From positions 62,001 through 126,000 of the forward strand of contig NZ_JACOGA010000012.1 of assembly GCF_014284175.1 (NCBI RefSeq): a stretch of 64,000 nucleotides of DNA, in the 5' to 3' direction. A program made the translations under genes and the position numbers. This DNA is from Affinundibacterium flavidum (GTDB lineage Bacteria; Pseudomonadota; Gammaproteobacteria; Burkholderiales; Burkholderiaceae_D). Numbering within the stretch: the stretch's first letter is position 1; every line of letters begins with the position of its first letter. A model generated the notes under the pieces. That model worked only from the letters and a program-made list of their open reading frames with translations. It was not told where the DNA came from and searched no databases. This document shows positions 36,467 to 45,856 of this stretch, piece by piece.

Positions 36467-39070
36467 ATGTCAAAACGTGGGATGAATCGGTTAGGCAAAT
36501 CTAGGTTTCTGAGCGAGCGGAAATTTGCGCATCATCATGTATTGGCGGCATGGCAAAGCTTGGCGATCTTCTGTCTATTTTTATTCAGTCATGCTTGTAG
36601 CGCGAATGCTTTGCCGATTGATTATTGGTGTGGCGAATTACCGGGAATGGCGACGGCTTCAAATAAGGCCGTTGCATCGGAACCTGCGCCCGTCAATATT
36701 CAGTCGATTTCTTGGCAAAGCGCCGTAGATGGCAGTATGCGTTTGAATCCACAGTATGCGCATTGCTGGATTCGCTTGCAGCAAGTTCCCCGTGCGCCGC
36801 AGCAATTGGTAATCTCGAATGGCTGGGCAAATGTGGATTTATTTGATGCAGAGTTTCATTTGATTGCCAAAGGTGAGCGCATTCTGGAGCAGTCCCCAGA
36901 GAGTGCATTGAACAATCAGGTGAGTAGGTCATCGCCTGATTATGCTGCTGGTGTATTGAGTTTGAATCACATGATTTTCGCTGTAGATCCTGCATGGCGT
37001 CTACCTCTGTATGTCAGAATTGCCACGCGATCCGGCGGCTTGATTATTCCTAATGGAGTACAAGTTGAGTCCGCTGAAGTCGCGCAATTGATGGAGCAAA
37101 ATCGCCAGCAAAGCAATATCAGTTTGGCGGTCGCGGTGGCTGTATTGCTTACCGCTTTTGTTTGTCTGGCATTTGGCATTACCTTGAAAGATACCGCCTA
37201 TGCCTGGATGTCGGCTTATCTCTTTTTGAGTGTCGTGATCCGGGTATTTAATCCCTTTGAGCCTTTGATCTTTTCACTCACAGCGCAGTTCGACTTGGCA
37301 CGCTTGGTATCGCGACTTATGTATCCGATTATCAATGCAGTGTGGATGCTGGCGTATGCCCGTATCGCGGACTTTGCTCATTTTGCACCACGCTTAAATC
37401 GCTTGGCAAAGTGGACGGCAGTTTTATTTTTGTTAGAAATCCCACTTTGGTTATTAGATGCACCCTTAGGTCAAAGCATCAATTTTTCTCTCATACTATT
37501 TCTGACTTATCCGGTATTGTTTTGTGGATGTTGGATTGCCTGGCGCGGTGGCAATCGTTCTGCTGGCATACTCTTGTTGAGCAACTGCATGTTGTTCATT
37601 TTCTGGGCGCCTTATCAATTATTTGGATTATGGCCGATCCCACTATTTGCCAAATTCATTGTCAGTGAATCACTAAGTAGTTTATTTGGCGTGACCTCGG
37701 ATTTAGTCTTGCCGCTGTTGTTCTGTATTGCGCTAGCACTCAGAACTTTAGAGTTGAAACAAGCAGCTGTGCGCCTCATGTCTTACGATGCGCTGACCGG
37801 TTTGGCGAATCGCGAAATGATACGTCGCCTTGGGGAAGCTATGCTCAAGCAAGGTCAAAGTCTGGCAGTGCTAGTTTTGAACATAGACCGGTTTCGGGCG
37901 ATTAATGCGACGCTAGGGCCACAAATCGGTGATCAATTATTAGTGGTTGCCGGTAATCGCCTGAGTGCGCTGTCCGGTGTGCTCTCTGGCGCCCAAGTGG
38001 GACGCCTGCATGCAGATCAATTTTGTTTGTTATGGCCGGATATTAATTCAATACCCCAGCTGAAACAAAGTATAGAACGTGATTTCGCGCAACCAATTGA
38101 CGAACACGGGCAATTAGTCGATCTCAGTTTATCAGTCGGGATCGCCAGCACGGATGACACGGATCAGTCGCAGAAAGACGGCAAGCTCGATATGGCGCAG
38201 CTATTGCGCCGTGCAGAGCTCGCCTTGGAAAGCGCGCGTCAGCAACATCAACAATGGATGCACTATCACCCAGATTTTGAACGCGCCAGACGCGCTGACT
38301 TGGGCTTATTGTCAGAGCTCAATCGCGCGGTAGAGCAGGGCGAATTGCGCATGTTTCTGCAGCCGAAATTCAATTTTGCGAGTGGGCGGGTCGATAGTGC
38401 AGAAGCCTTAGTACGATGGCAGCATCCGCAGCGTGGCTTGGTCGGGCCTATAGAATTCGTCCCATTTGCTGAGCAAACCGGGCGCATCGTCTTGATCACG
38501 CAATGGATCTTTGTCAGCGCTATGCGTCTGAGTGCAGACTTACGTGCGCAAGGATCAGCCTTGCAAATCTCTGTGAACGTCTCAGCGGTCGACTTAAATA
38601 AGCCTGGTTTTGTGGCTGATTTACAGAATTTATGTGCCGAGCTAGGTGCACAAGCAAGCGATATACGAATTGAAGTGACTGAGAGTGCAGCCATGCACGA
38701 TCCAAATGCGGCACTACAAATCATGCACGCCTTGCGCGACGTTGGATTTAGTTTATCGATAGACGATTTCGGTACTGGCTATTCATCTCTCGCTTATCTG
38801 CAAAAAATGCCTGTTGCAGAGTTAAAGATAGACCGTTCATTTGTACGCGATGTAGTCGCCGGTAGCGACGCCGCCGTGTTACTAGAATCTACCATCGTAA
38901 TGGCGCATCGCTTAGGATTGTCGGTGGTCGCCGAAGGAGCAGAAACCGCGATCGAATGGAACTTGCTGAAAGATTTGCAATGCGATTATGTGCAGGGCTA
39001 TTACTTAGCGAAACCTATGCCAGTCGAGGAGTTTTTACGCTGGCGAGCGGCACCAATTTTACTCAAATAG
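36467..39070 (+). CDS. 7TMR-DISM-type GGDEF-EAL protein, GGDEF degenerate
   Basis: 867 residues. A signal-anchor near 30-50 (IFCLFLFSHACSANA) is followed by a periplasmic domain (about 50-210), seven membrane helices (about 215-425), GGDEF (about 430-590) and EAL (about 605-860). The GGDEF signature has decayed to LHADQF (near 515), so cyclase activity is unlikely. The EAL is intact: SAEALVRWQHP (about 645), EVTESAAMHD, DDFGTGYSSLAYLQ and KIDRSFV. It is expected to hydrolyse c-di-GMP, with the degenerate domain perhaps binding GTP to regulate it. The SIR2-like gene ends 46 bases upstream. Confidence 0.9.
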   Translation: MSKRGMNRLGKSRFLSERKFAHHHVLAAWQSLAIFCLFLFSHACSANALPIDYWCGELPGMATASNKAVASEPAPVNIQSISWQSAVDGSMRLNPQYAHCWIRLQQVPRAPQQLVISNGWANVDLFDAEFHLIAKGERILEQSPESALNNQVSRSSPDYAAGVLSLNHMIFAVDPAWRLPLYVRIATRSGGLIIPNGVQVESAEVAQLMEQNRQQSNISLAVAVAVLLTAFVCLAFGITLKDTAYAWMSAYLFLSVVIRVFNPFEPLIFSLTAQFDLARLVSRLMYPIINAVWMLAYARIADFAHFAPRLNRLAKWTAVLFLLEIPLWLLDAPLGQSINFSLILFLTYPVLFCGCWIAWRGGNRSAGILLLSNCMLFIFWAPYQLFGLWPIPLFAKFIVSESLSSLFGVTSDLVLPLLFCIALALRTLELKQAAVRLMSYDALTGLANREMIRRLGEAMLKQGQSLAVLVLNIDRFRAINATLGPQIGDQLLVVAGNRLSALSGVLSGAQVGRLHADQFCLLWPDINSIPQLKQSIERDFAQPIDEHGQLVDLSLSVGIASTDDTDQSQKDGKLDMAQLLRRAELALESARQQHQQWMHYHPDFERARRADLGLLSELNRAVEQGELRMFLQPKFNFASGRVDSAEALVRWQHPQRGLVGPIEFVPFAEQTGRIVLITQWIFVSAMRLSADLRAQGSALQISVNVSAVDLNKPGFVADLQNLCAELGAQASDIRIEVTESAAMHDPNAALQIMHALRDVGFSLSIDDFGTGYSSLAYLQKMPVAELKIDRSFVRDVVAGSDAAVLLESTIVMAHRLGLSVVAEGAETAIEWNLLKDLQCDYVQGYYLAKPMPVEEFLRWRAAPILLK

Positions 39071-39176
39071 ATAGTACGCAAGTTCGCTCTTCAGAAATCA
39101 GATTGTCAATTGCGATCGACCTTAGGAAAAATAATCATGGAAAATTTTTTATTGAAGATCAAGTTCGGATGCCAAT

Positions 39177-39446
39177 CTAGGGTCTGTTGACATATATTTT
39201 AGTCAAGCGTTTCACTCAAAACGCAGGATGGCAAGGCGCATCTCGCCGCTGCGGCTGGGCGCCCCAGCAAGAGATGCAACGCTGTCCATCGTGCGTTTTG
39301 AGTGAAACCCTCCGGGAATGGCTCAAATGGGCACATGGCGTTGTTGCAATCTGCTTATAGTGCCCGCACTACCGCGCAGCTTGCGCCTAGCCCTGTGCCC
39401 ATTTGCGCGCATTCGCTTGCCTAAAATATATGTCAACAGACCCTAG
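39177..39446. mobile_element. MITE-like element with 26-bp perfect terminal repeats
   Basis: The terminal inverted repeats are identical over 26 bases: 39177-39202 (CTAGGGTCTGTTGACATATA...) and 39421-39446. Counting from GGGTCTGTTGACA, each end is flanked by CTA/TAG, so a CTAG target is likely, though its palindromic form hides any duplication. Inside is a second inverted repeat (GTTTCACTCAAAACGCA at 39209-39225 with its complement at 39292-39308) and a weaker one around AATGGGCACA. It has no open frame of its own and so needs a transposase in trans. It sits between the c-di-GMP gene and the NTF2-like gene and overlaps the start of the latter. Confidence 0.88.
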
Positions 39447-39903
39447 ATACCGGGTTCTCTTGTTAAGCCTGTATGTATTGTTCAGCGTAACTTTCAATAC
39501 ATACGCCGCCGACGCGAATCAATTAAAACTGCTGAAACAGCAAGTGATAGAAGCCGAAACCGCTTTTGCTAAAAGCATGGCACAACGTGATCATGCAAGT
39601 TTCGTCAGTTTTTTAGCCGAGGACGCGATATTTTTTTCGGGAAGCAAGGTCTTACGGGGCAAGCAAGAAGTGGCAGAAGCTTGGCGCAGGTTTTACAGCT
39701 CCGAGCAAGCACCGTTTTCATGGGAATCGGGAGAAGTTGAAGTCTTGGACAGCGGCAATCTGGCGATCAGTGTTGGACCCGTGCGTGATCCGAATGGCAA
39801 ACTCATCGCCAATTTCAGTTCAATCTGGCGACTCGAATCATCCGGCGTGTGGCGTATCGTATTTGATCGCGGCACGGATGTTTGCAATTGTAAAAAAGAT
39901 TAG
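39430..39903 (+). CDS. Secreted SnoaL/DUF4440-like (NTF2-fold) protein; start supplied by a repeat element
   Basis: 157 residues from ATG 39430. The ATG lies in the right terminal repeat of the MITE-like element, so the first six residues (MSTDPR) come wholly or partly from it. The following LLLSLYVLFSVTF...AADA is a good signal peptide. The mature part (LKQQVIEAETAFAKSMAQRDHASFVSFLAEDAIFFSGSKVLRG) matches the DUF4440/SnoaL-like fold of small binding or isomerase-type proteins. No ribosome site precedes the ATG, so expression is doubtful; a TTG inside the signal peptide is another possible start. It may be a gene that lost its original 5' end. Confidence 0.6.
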   Translation: MSTDPRYRVLLLSLYVLFSVTFNTYAADANQLKLLKQQVIEAETAFAKSMAQRDHASFVSFLAEDAIFFSGSKVLRGKQEVAEAWRRFYSSEQAPFSWESGEVEVLDSGNLAISVGPVRDPNGKLIANFSSIWRLESSGVWRIVFDRGTDVCNCKKD

Positions 39904-39933
39904 CTGGATGTGAGCTTGAATAGTCCCGTACCG

Positions 39934-40275
39934 TTATTTTTTCTTGGGCGCTAAGGATCCTAACAAGGACGCCTGAGCTTCGAGTTGTCGTGCGACATTG
40001 CCACACACCAGGTCACACAGCGCGTAGATAGATTCATCTGCAATCCGATAATACACCGCAGTACCACGTCCTTCGCGTATCACCATACCGTGTTTTGCCA
40101 GTGTCGACAGGTGACGAGAAATGTTTGCTTGTGAACAATCACATGCCGTCGCCAAGTCGCCTACATTCATTTCTCCTGTACGTAAATTATTCAGGATTTT
40201 TAACCTGGTAGGCTCAGAAAGCGCTGAGAAATACTGCGCCACATGGTCTAAGGCGAGTTCAGATAAGCCTTCCAT
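39934..40275 (-). CDS. ArsR-family transcriptional repressor
   Basis: 113 residues from ATG 40275, which has AGGA six bases upstream. Earlier ATGs at 40305 and 40323 are possible but less well placed. A winged helix-turn-helix runs LSEPTRLKILNNLRTGEMNVGDLATACDCSQANISRHLSTLAKHGMVIREGRGTAVYYRI. Four cysteines lie in pairs, CDC (45, 47) on the recognition-helix side and CDLVC (87, 91) in the C-terminal helix, a layout used for metal or reactive-sulfur sensing. It is divergent from the RND pump operon, with a perfect palindrome between them. Metal versus persulfide sensing cannot be decided here, though the DUF2892 and TrxC genes favour thiol chemistry. Confidence 0.85.
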   Translation of the reverse strand: MEGLSELALDHVAQYFSALSEPTRLKILNNLRTGEMNVGDLATACDCSQANISRHLSTLAKHGMVIREGRGTAVYYRIADESIYALCDLVCGNVARQLEAQASLLGSLAPKKK

Positions 40276-40356
40276 TTTTGATCCTGTCCGCGTAATTGAA
40301 GTCATGATGATAAACCCTGGCATAAACTTTTGTCTATTTGCGCACGCATTTTATCT

Positions 40357-40382
40357 CCTATTTGCGCATTTGCGCAAATAGG
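40357..40382. promoter_or_regulatory. Perfect 26-bp palindromic operator (12-2-12)
   Basis: CCTATTTGCGCA-TT-TGCGCAAATAGG is a perfect dyad. An extra half-site CTATTTGCGCA lies at 40334-40344. It overlaps a probable promoter for the pump operon: TTGCGC (40362-40367), 17 bases, TATTAT (40385-40390). It sits between the divergent ArsR and RND genes, as expected for an ArsR autoregulatory operator. Confidence 0.8.
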
Positions 40383-40472
40383 TATATTATGCGTGCTATT
40401 GAAAATTAATTTATTCCATGTGTCGTATTTTGTCCTGAAGTTCACAGGCACTAATTCTTTGGAGTTCCTATC

Positions 40473-41648
40473 ATGCGTTCATCCTTGCACTCATCCATGC
40501 AGTTATTCTTGTCCGTCAATTTGTCACGCAAGCTTTTAAGTCCTTGGTCATCGGATTTGATCAAGTTAGTAGCGCTCAGTGCAATGTTGCTGGCGCAAGT
40601 CAATACATATGCACAAACGCCAGTAGCGTCCACATCTGCGCTGCAAACTGCAACGGCACGCGGCACCCACGCAGATGCTTTTTTGAGTGTGGATGGTGTG
40701 GTCGAGGCGGTCAGAAATACGGTGATCTCAGCGCAAATTTCTGGCTCTATCGTGCAACTGCCAGTAAAGGCGGGCGATACCGTGAAAGCAGGGCAATTGC
40801 TGGTGCGTATGGATGCACGCACTGCACAGCAGGAATTTAATGCGAGTAAGGCACAAGTTGATGCCGCCAAAGCGAATCTGGCGGTCGCTGAAAAAGACTA
40901 TGACCGGCAGAAATTATTATTCGAAAAAAATTACATCAGCCAGGCACAATTAGACCGTGCATTAGCGCAATTCAAATCTGCCAGCGCTCAGGCGAATGCA
41001 CAGATTGCACAAGCTGGCGCAGTCCAAACGCAATCCGGATTCTATACAATTAACGCCCCGTATGACGGCATCGTTTCTGACATGCCATCCGCAATTGGTG
41101 AAATGGTGATGCCGGGAAAACCGATCATGACGGTATATGACCCCAAAGATTTGCGCGTGATCGTCACCGTGCCACAAGCGCGAATCGCGGGCTTAAAGGT
41201 CGGGCAGAATGTGATGATTGAATTTCCCTCCTTGCCCAGCGCCCAACGCTTCGTTAAGCCGCATGCTATGACGATATTGCCTTTGTCGGATGCCGCTACG
41301 CATACGGTACAAGTGCGCTTTGATTTACCTAACGATGTGCAAGCTGTGAATCCCGGCTTATTCGCTCGCGTCAATCTGGCGTTCAACGTCGGCACCGATG
41401 CCGATGTCGCAGGTAAAAATCCTACCGCAACGCGAGTGTATGTGCCAGCGACCGCAGTATTTCGTCGCGCAGAATTGTATGCGGTGTATGTGATCAATGC
41501 GCAAGCTAAGCCAATGCTGAGACAAGTAAAACTGGGGCCGAAAATCGCAAATGAGCAGGAAATTTTGAGCGGCGTGGCAGCGGGTGAAAAAGTTGCGATA
41601 GATCCTTTGGCGGCTGCGCAAGCAAGCAAAATCAGCGCACAGAAATAG
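40473..41648 (+). CDS. RND efflux pump, periplasmic adaptor (MFP)
   Basis: 391 residues. An export signal around residues 28-48 ends at TYAQT. The adaptor fold is seen as the lipoyl half-motif ISGSIVQLPVKAGDTVKAGQLLVRMD, a long coiled-coil hairpin (about 110-185), then the returning half TINAPYDGIVSDMPSAIGEMVMPGKPIMTV, a beta-barrel and a membrane-proximal domain. It bridges the inner-membrane pump to an outer-membrane channel; no channel gene is nearby, so a TolC-type protein from elsewhere is needed. GGAG lies eight bases before the ATG. The pump gene starts 9 bases downstream. Confidence 0.9.
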   Translation: MRSSLHSSMQLFLSVNLSRKLLSPWSSDLIKLVALSAMLLAQVNTYAQTPVASTSALQTATARGTHADAFLSVDGVVEAVRNTVISAQISGSIVQLPVKAGDTVKAGQLLVRMDARTAQQEFNASKAQVDAAKANLAVAEKDYDRQKLLFEKNYISQAQLDRALAQFKSASAQANAQIAQAGAVQTQSGFYTINAPYDGIVSDMPSAIGEMVMPGKPIMTVYDPKDLRVIVTVPQARIAGLKVGQNVMIEFPSLPSAQRFVKPHAMTILPLSDAATHTVQVRFDLPNDVQAVNPGLFARVNLAFNVGTDADVAGKNPTATRVYVPATAVFRRAELYAVYVINAQAKPMLRQVKLGPKIANEQEILSGVAAGEKVAIDPLAAAQASKISAQK

Positions 41649-41657
41649 GGAGCTCAC

Positions 41658-44600
41658 ATGTCCAATTCTGATAAGACTATGGGTATTTCTGGCCGTATCG
41701 CTGCTTTCTTCCAATCGGCACAAATCACGCCTTTATTGGCGGTTGTGGCTTTCTTACTCGGTTTGTTTGCAGTCATAGTCACACCGCGTGAGGAAGAGCC
41801 ACAAATCAATGTCACGATGGCGAATGTCTTGATTCCATTTCCCGGCGCATCGGTGAAAGATGTTGAGCAAATGGTCAGTATTCCGGCGGAACAAGTGCTC
41901 AGCCAAATTGCGAATGTCGAGCATGTGATGTCGGTATCGCGACCAGGTCTGGCGATTGTGACGGTACAATTTCAAGTCGGTGTGCCGCGCACCGAAGCGC
42001 TGGTTCGTTTGTATAACACCATCCATAGTAATCGCGATTGGTTGCCTGCCAATCTCGGTACTTTGGAGCCCCTCGTGAAACCAAAAGGCATCGACGATGT
42101 GCCTATCGTTTCTTTAACTTTATGGAGTAAAAATCCCGACACAGGATCGGCTGCATTGGAGACGGTTGCGCATAGTATAGAAGCGGACCTTAAGCGAGTT
42201 GCAGGTACCCGTGAAGTAGTCAGCATCGGTGGTCCGGGACGTGCCATTAATATCGAACTAGACCCAACAAAATTGGCGGCGAATGGATTGACCGTGATGG
42301 ATTTGCAAGGCGCGTTGCGTGCCGCAAATTTGGGTTTGCCTAGTGGCGAGCTGATCGCCGGAAATCAAACCGTGGCAATAGAAGCGGGGCCATTTTTGCG
42401 TGATGCGCAAAGTGTTGCCGAGTTGGTCGTTGCAGTGAAAAATAAGCGACCTGTTTTCTTGCAAGATGTCGCGAAGATAGAAGATGGTGCATTACCTGCT
42501 AGTCGTTATGTATGGCACGGCACCACGGGTAAGGATGCGGCTGAATACCCAGCGATCACGATCGCAGTAACCAAGAAGCCAGGGCAAAATGCGGTCGATG
42601 TGGCAAATGCTGTTAGTCAACGAATTGAAGTATTGAAAAATGCCGTGATTCCGGCCGATGTCGAAGTATCGGTCAGCCGCAACTACGGTCAAACTGCCGA
42701 TGACAAAGCGAAAAAGCTGATACAAAAACTCTTATTCGCCACCATGTCGGTAGTCGCTTTAGTATTTATCGCGCTTGGTAGGCGTGAAGCGGCGATCGTT
42801 GGTAGCGCTGTGATTTTGACTTTGACTGTCACCTTGTTTGCGTCTTGGGCTTGGGGTTTTACACTCAACCGCGTGTCCTTGTTTGCGTTGATTTTTTCTA
42901 TCGGGATTTTGGTTGATGATGCGATTGTGGTGGTAGAAAATATCCACAGACATCAAGCCCTGTTTCCGCATAAAACCTTAGCGGAAATTATTCCCGGCGC
43001 GGTCGATGAAGTCGGCAGCCCAACGATACTTGCAACTCTGACTGTCATCGCCGCCTTATTGCCTATGGCCTTTGTCAGCGGTTTGATGGGTCCCTATATG
43101 AGCCCTATCCCTATTAATGCCAGTATGGGGATGTTGCTGTCGCTCGCCATTGCTTTCATCGTGACACCGTGGTTAGCGCGCATCTGGATGAAAGAAGGAC
43201 ATCATGCAGGCGATGGCTTGGCGGTTAAATTAGCACCAACATTTCAAAAGATATTTAAACCCTTTTTGGACACGCAATCCGGTAGCAAAAAACGCAAAAA
43301 GCTCGGGCTTGGCGTTGCGGCGCTGATCGCTCTGTCGATCGCCTTGCCTGTGCTGGGATTGGTGCAATTGAAGATGCTGCCATTCGATAATAAATCCGAA
43401 TTTCAGGTGATTGTCGATATGCCAGCCGGTACGCCCGCAGAAAAGACCGCGGCAGTGTTGCGTGAGTTAGGTAATTATTTGCAGACAGTGCCCGAGGTCA
43501 GCGACTATCAGGCGTATGCGGGAACAGCTGCACCGATCAATTTCAACGGCTTAGTACGTCAATATTATTTGCGTGCCGGTGGTGAAGTTGGCGATATTCA
43601 AGTCAATTTAGTTGATAAACATCATCGCTCAGACAAGAGCCATGTAATTGCCACGCGTGTACGTTCGCAATTGCAAGCGTTGGCGAAAAAGATCGATCCT
43701 GAGGCGAATGTGAAGGTGGTAGAAGTGCCACCAGGTCCGCCAGTATTGGCGCCTATCGTTGCCGAAATCTACGGCGCTAGTGATGTTGAGCGTCGTCAGG
43801 CCGCTAAGCAAGTGCGCGCGGTTTTTGAAAAAACTGCGGGCATCGTCGATGTGGATGACAGCAGCATCTTGCATGCACCGCGTAAGCTTTTGATCGTTGA
43901 TCGTAAAAAGGCAGCGCAACTCGGTATCTCTCAAACGAATATTGTTGCGACTTTACGCGCAGGTTTGGCGGGTGATGCAGCAGCATTTTTACATGATGAG
44001 AGTAAGTATCCGGTTTCGGCGAATTTGCATTTACCTGTGAGTGACCAAGGCAATCTCGATACCTTATTGGCGCTGGGTGTGAAAAATGCACAAGGTGGTA
44101 TCGTGCCGATTCGTGAGCTTGTGACCGTGACCGATACGTTGCGCGAACAACCGCTGTATCACAAAGATGGCTTGCCCGTGAATTTTGTGGTCGCCGATAT
44201 GGCGGGCAAGATTGATAGCCCTTTGTATGGCATGTTCAGTATGCGCAGCGAGATCGCCAAATTGACGATGCCTGATGGTGGTAAGTTAGAAGAATTTTTC
44301 ATCAGCGTACCGCAAGATCCTTATCGCGGCTTTAGTTTGAAATGGGATGGTGAGTGGCAAGTTACCTATGAAACTTTCCGCGATATGGGCGCGGCTTATG
44401 CAGTGGGTTTAGTGTTGATTTATCTCTTGGTGGTCGCCCAGTTTGGTTCTTATTTGACGCCTTTGATTATCATGGCGCCGATTCCTTTGACTATTATTGG
44501 CGTGATGCCTGGCCATGCATTATTGGGGGCACAGTACACCGCCACTAGCATGATAGGCATGATCGCCTTGGCGGGTATCATCGTTCGAAATTCTATCTTG

Positions 44601-44867
44601 CTAGTTGATTTCATCCATGTGCAAATCGCAGCGGGTATTGCGTTCAAAGAGGCCGTTGTGAATTCCGCTATCACCCGTGCGCAGCCGATTGCCCTCACAG
44701 GTTTAGCGGCGATGATGGGCGCTTTCTTTATTCTTGATGATCCGATTTTTAATGGTTTGGCGATCTCTTTGATCTTCGGTATTTTTGTGTCGACTTTGCT
44801 CACTTTAGTCGTGATTCCTTTGTTGTACTTCACGGCTTACCACAAGAAATATGCATGTGCGGAATAA
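41658..44867 (+). CDS. RND efflux pump, inner-membrane permease
   Basis: 1,069 residues, full-length RND. Twelve membrane helices in two repeats around two periplasmic loops. The proton relay Asp pair is D420-D421 in SIGILVDDAIVVVEN, the HAE/HME signature. Other marks are GAQYTATSMIGMIALAGIIVRNSILLVDFIH in the second half. A basic cytoplasmic loop (SGSKKRKKLG) joins the halves. The substrate class cannot be told, as the sequence has features seen in multidrug as well as metal pumps. In an operon with the adaptor gene (9-base gap), DUF2892 and TrxC, under the ArsR-type operator. Confidence 0.92.
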   Translation: MSNSDKTMGISGRIAAFFQSAQITPLLAVVAFLLGLFAVIVTPREEEPQINVTMANVLIPFPGASVKDVEQMVSIPAEQVLSQIANVEHVMSVSRPGLAIVTVQFQVGVPRTEALVRLYNTIHSNRDWLPANLGTLEPLVKPKGIDDVPIVSLTLWSKNPDTGSAALETVAHSIEADLKRVAGTREVVSIGGPGRAINIELDPTKLAANGLTVMDLQGALRAANLGLPSGELIAGNQTVAIEAGPFLRDAQSVAELVVAVKNKRPVFLQDVAKIEDGALPASRYVWHGTTGKDAAEYPAITIAVTKKPGQNAVDVANAVSQRIEVLKNAVIPADVEVSVSRNYGQTADDKAKKLIQKLLFATMSVVALVFIALGRREAAIVGSAVILTLTVTLFASWAWGFTLNRVSLFALIFSIGILVDDAIVVVENIHRHQALFPHKTLAEIIPGAVDEVGSPTILATLTVIAALLPMAFVSGLMGPYMSPIPINASMGMLLSLAIAFIVTPWLARIWMKEGHHAGDGLAVKLAPTFQKIFKPFLDTQSGSKKRKKLGLGVAALIALSIALPVLGLVQLKMLPFDNKSEFQVIVDMPAGTPAEKTAAVLRELGNYLQTVPEVSDYQAYAGTAAPINFNGLVRQYYLRAGGEVGDIQVNLVDKHHRSDKSHVIATRVRSQLQALAKKIDPEANVKVVEVPPGPPVLAPIVAEIYGASDVERRQAAKQVRAVFEKTAGIVDVDDSSILHAPRKLLIVDRKKAAQLGISQTNIVATLRAGLAGDAAAFLHDESKYPVSANLHLPVSDQGNLDTLLALGVKNAQGGIVPIRELVTVTDTLREQPLYHKDGLPVNFVVADMAGKIDSPLYGMFSMRSEIAKLTMPDGGKLEEFFISVPQDPYRGFSLKWDGEWQVTYETFRDMGAAYAVGLVLIYLLVVAQFGSYLTPLIIMAPIPLTIIGVMPGHALLGAQYTATSMIGMIALAGIIVRNSILLVDFIHVQIAAGIAFKEAVVNSAITRAQPIALTGLAAMMGAFFILDDPIFNGLAISLIFGIFVSTLLTLVVIPLLYFTAYHKKYACAE

Positions 44868-44947
44868 GCGTGATCGCGTTGCTTGATTTTTGTTTTTTTG
44901 ATTGTTAATTATTATCAATACTGTTACTTTCGTCGAGGAGAAATAAC

Positions 44948-45157
44948 ATGACTTCATGGCAAATGGTGCGTATCGTCGCCGGTGTATTAATGTTGATTAG
45001 TGTGGCACTGGGTGCTCCGGCTAGTCCGGTTTTTATCAACCAATGGTGGTTGGCATTTACAGCATTTATCGGTGTTAATATTTTTCAGAGCGGATTGACG
45101 CAATGGTGTTTGATGGAAAAAATTATGCGTAAGTTGGGTTTTAGCGCGGGTAATTAA
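44948..45157 (+). CDS. DUF2892-family membrane protein
   Basis: 69 residues. Two hydrophobic segments, the first in MVRIVAGVLMLISVALGAP and the second in LAFTAFIGVNIFQSGLTQWCLMEKIMRKLG. It belongs to the DUF2892 family, seen also at 33.2 kb, and lacks an N-terminal rhodanese. GAGGAG precedes the ATG. It lies 80 bases after the RND permease and 98 before trxC, so is likely part of the same transcript. Confidence 0.8.
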   Translation: MTSWQMVRIVAGVLMLISVALGAPASPVFINQWWLAFTAFIGVNIFQSGLTQWCLMEKIMRKLGFSAGN

Positions 45158-45255
45158 TTTCTAATGTGTGAAGCACAAATGGCGTGATCAAAAATTGGTA
45201 TCTTAGGATCAGAATTGAACAAGCAGATTTGAATAAATTGAGTAGGGGATAAACC

Positions 45256-45678
45256 ATGCATTTAGTATGTCCACAATGTAGTGCTACCAATCGTATTCCG
45301 GATGAAAGGCTGCGTGATCAGCCGGTCTGCGGTAAGTGCGGACAAGCGTTGATGGAGGCTGAGCCTGTGGCTTTGAGTGAGCAGGCCTTACCTAAATTCT
45401 TAGCGCAAACGGAACTGCCGGTGCTAGTCGACTTTTGGGCAGCATGGTGTGGCCCATGTCGTGCGATGGCACCACAATTTGAACAAGCGGCACAGATGGC
45501 GCCTGACATTCGCTTTGTGAAAGTGGATAGCGATGCCGCTCCTGTGGCTAGTCAACAATTTGGTATTCGGAGCATTCCAACTTTGTTATTGATGAAAAAT
45601 GGCAAAGAAATTGCAAGACAAAGTGGTGTGATGCCCGCGGCACAAATTATCGCTTGGGCGCGCCAATACTTGTCATAG
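45256..45678 (+). CDS. trxC: Thioredoxin-2 (TrxC)
   Basis: 140 residues. The N-terminal zinc module has paired cysteines C5xxC8 and C25xxC28 (HLVCPQCSATN, QPVCGKCGQ), the TrxC mark. The thioredoxin fold follows with FWAAWCGPCRAMAP (C65-C68) and the cis-Pro region IRSIPTLLLMKNG. TrxC reduces disulfides and persulfides and is induced by oxidative stress in other bacteria. GGGG precedes the ATG. It closes the ArsR-associated operon. Confidence 0.93.
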   Translation: MHLVCPQCSATNRIPDERLRDQPVCGKCGQALMEAEPVALSEQALPKFLAQTELPVLVDFWAAWCGPCRAMAPQFEQAAQMAPDIRFVKVDSDAAPVASQQFGIRSIPTLLLMKNGKEIARQSGVMPAAQIIAWARQYLS

Positions 45679-45856
45679 AAAATAGTCAGTAAATATGAAG
45701 TAAATGCGAAGTAAACCTAGTAAGCGTATCGCCAACTAATTCTGTGATTTTATTGAAAATTATCGGTTGAAGTTCTTCAATTTCAGACTATAACGAAAGT
45801 GTAGGCAGGGGCTTACATAATCGTTGTTCCGCTTGCGGGTGGATGTAGTCTCTTTT

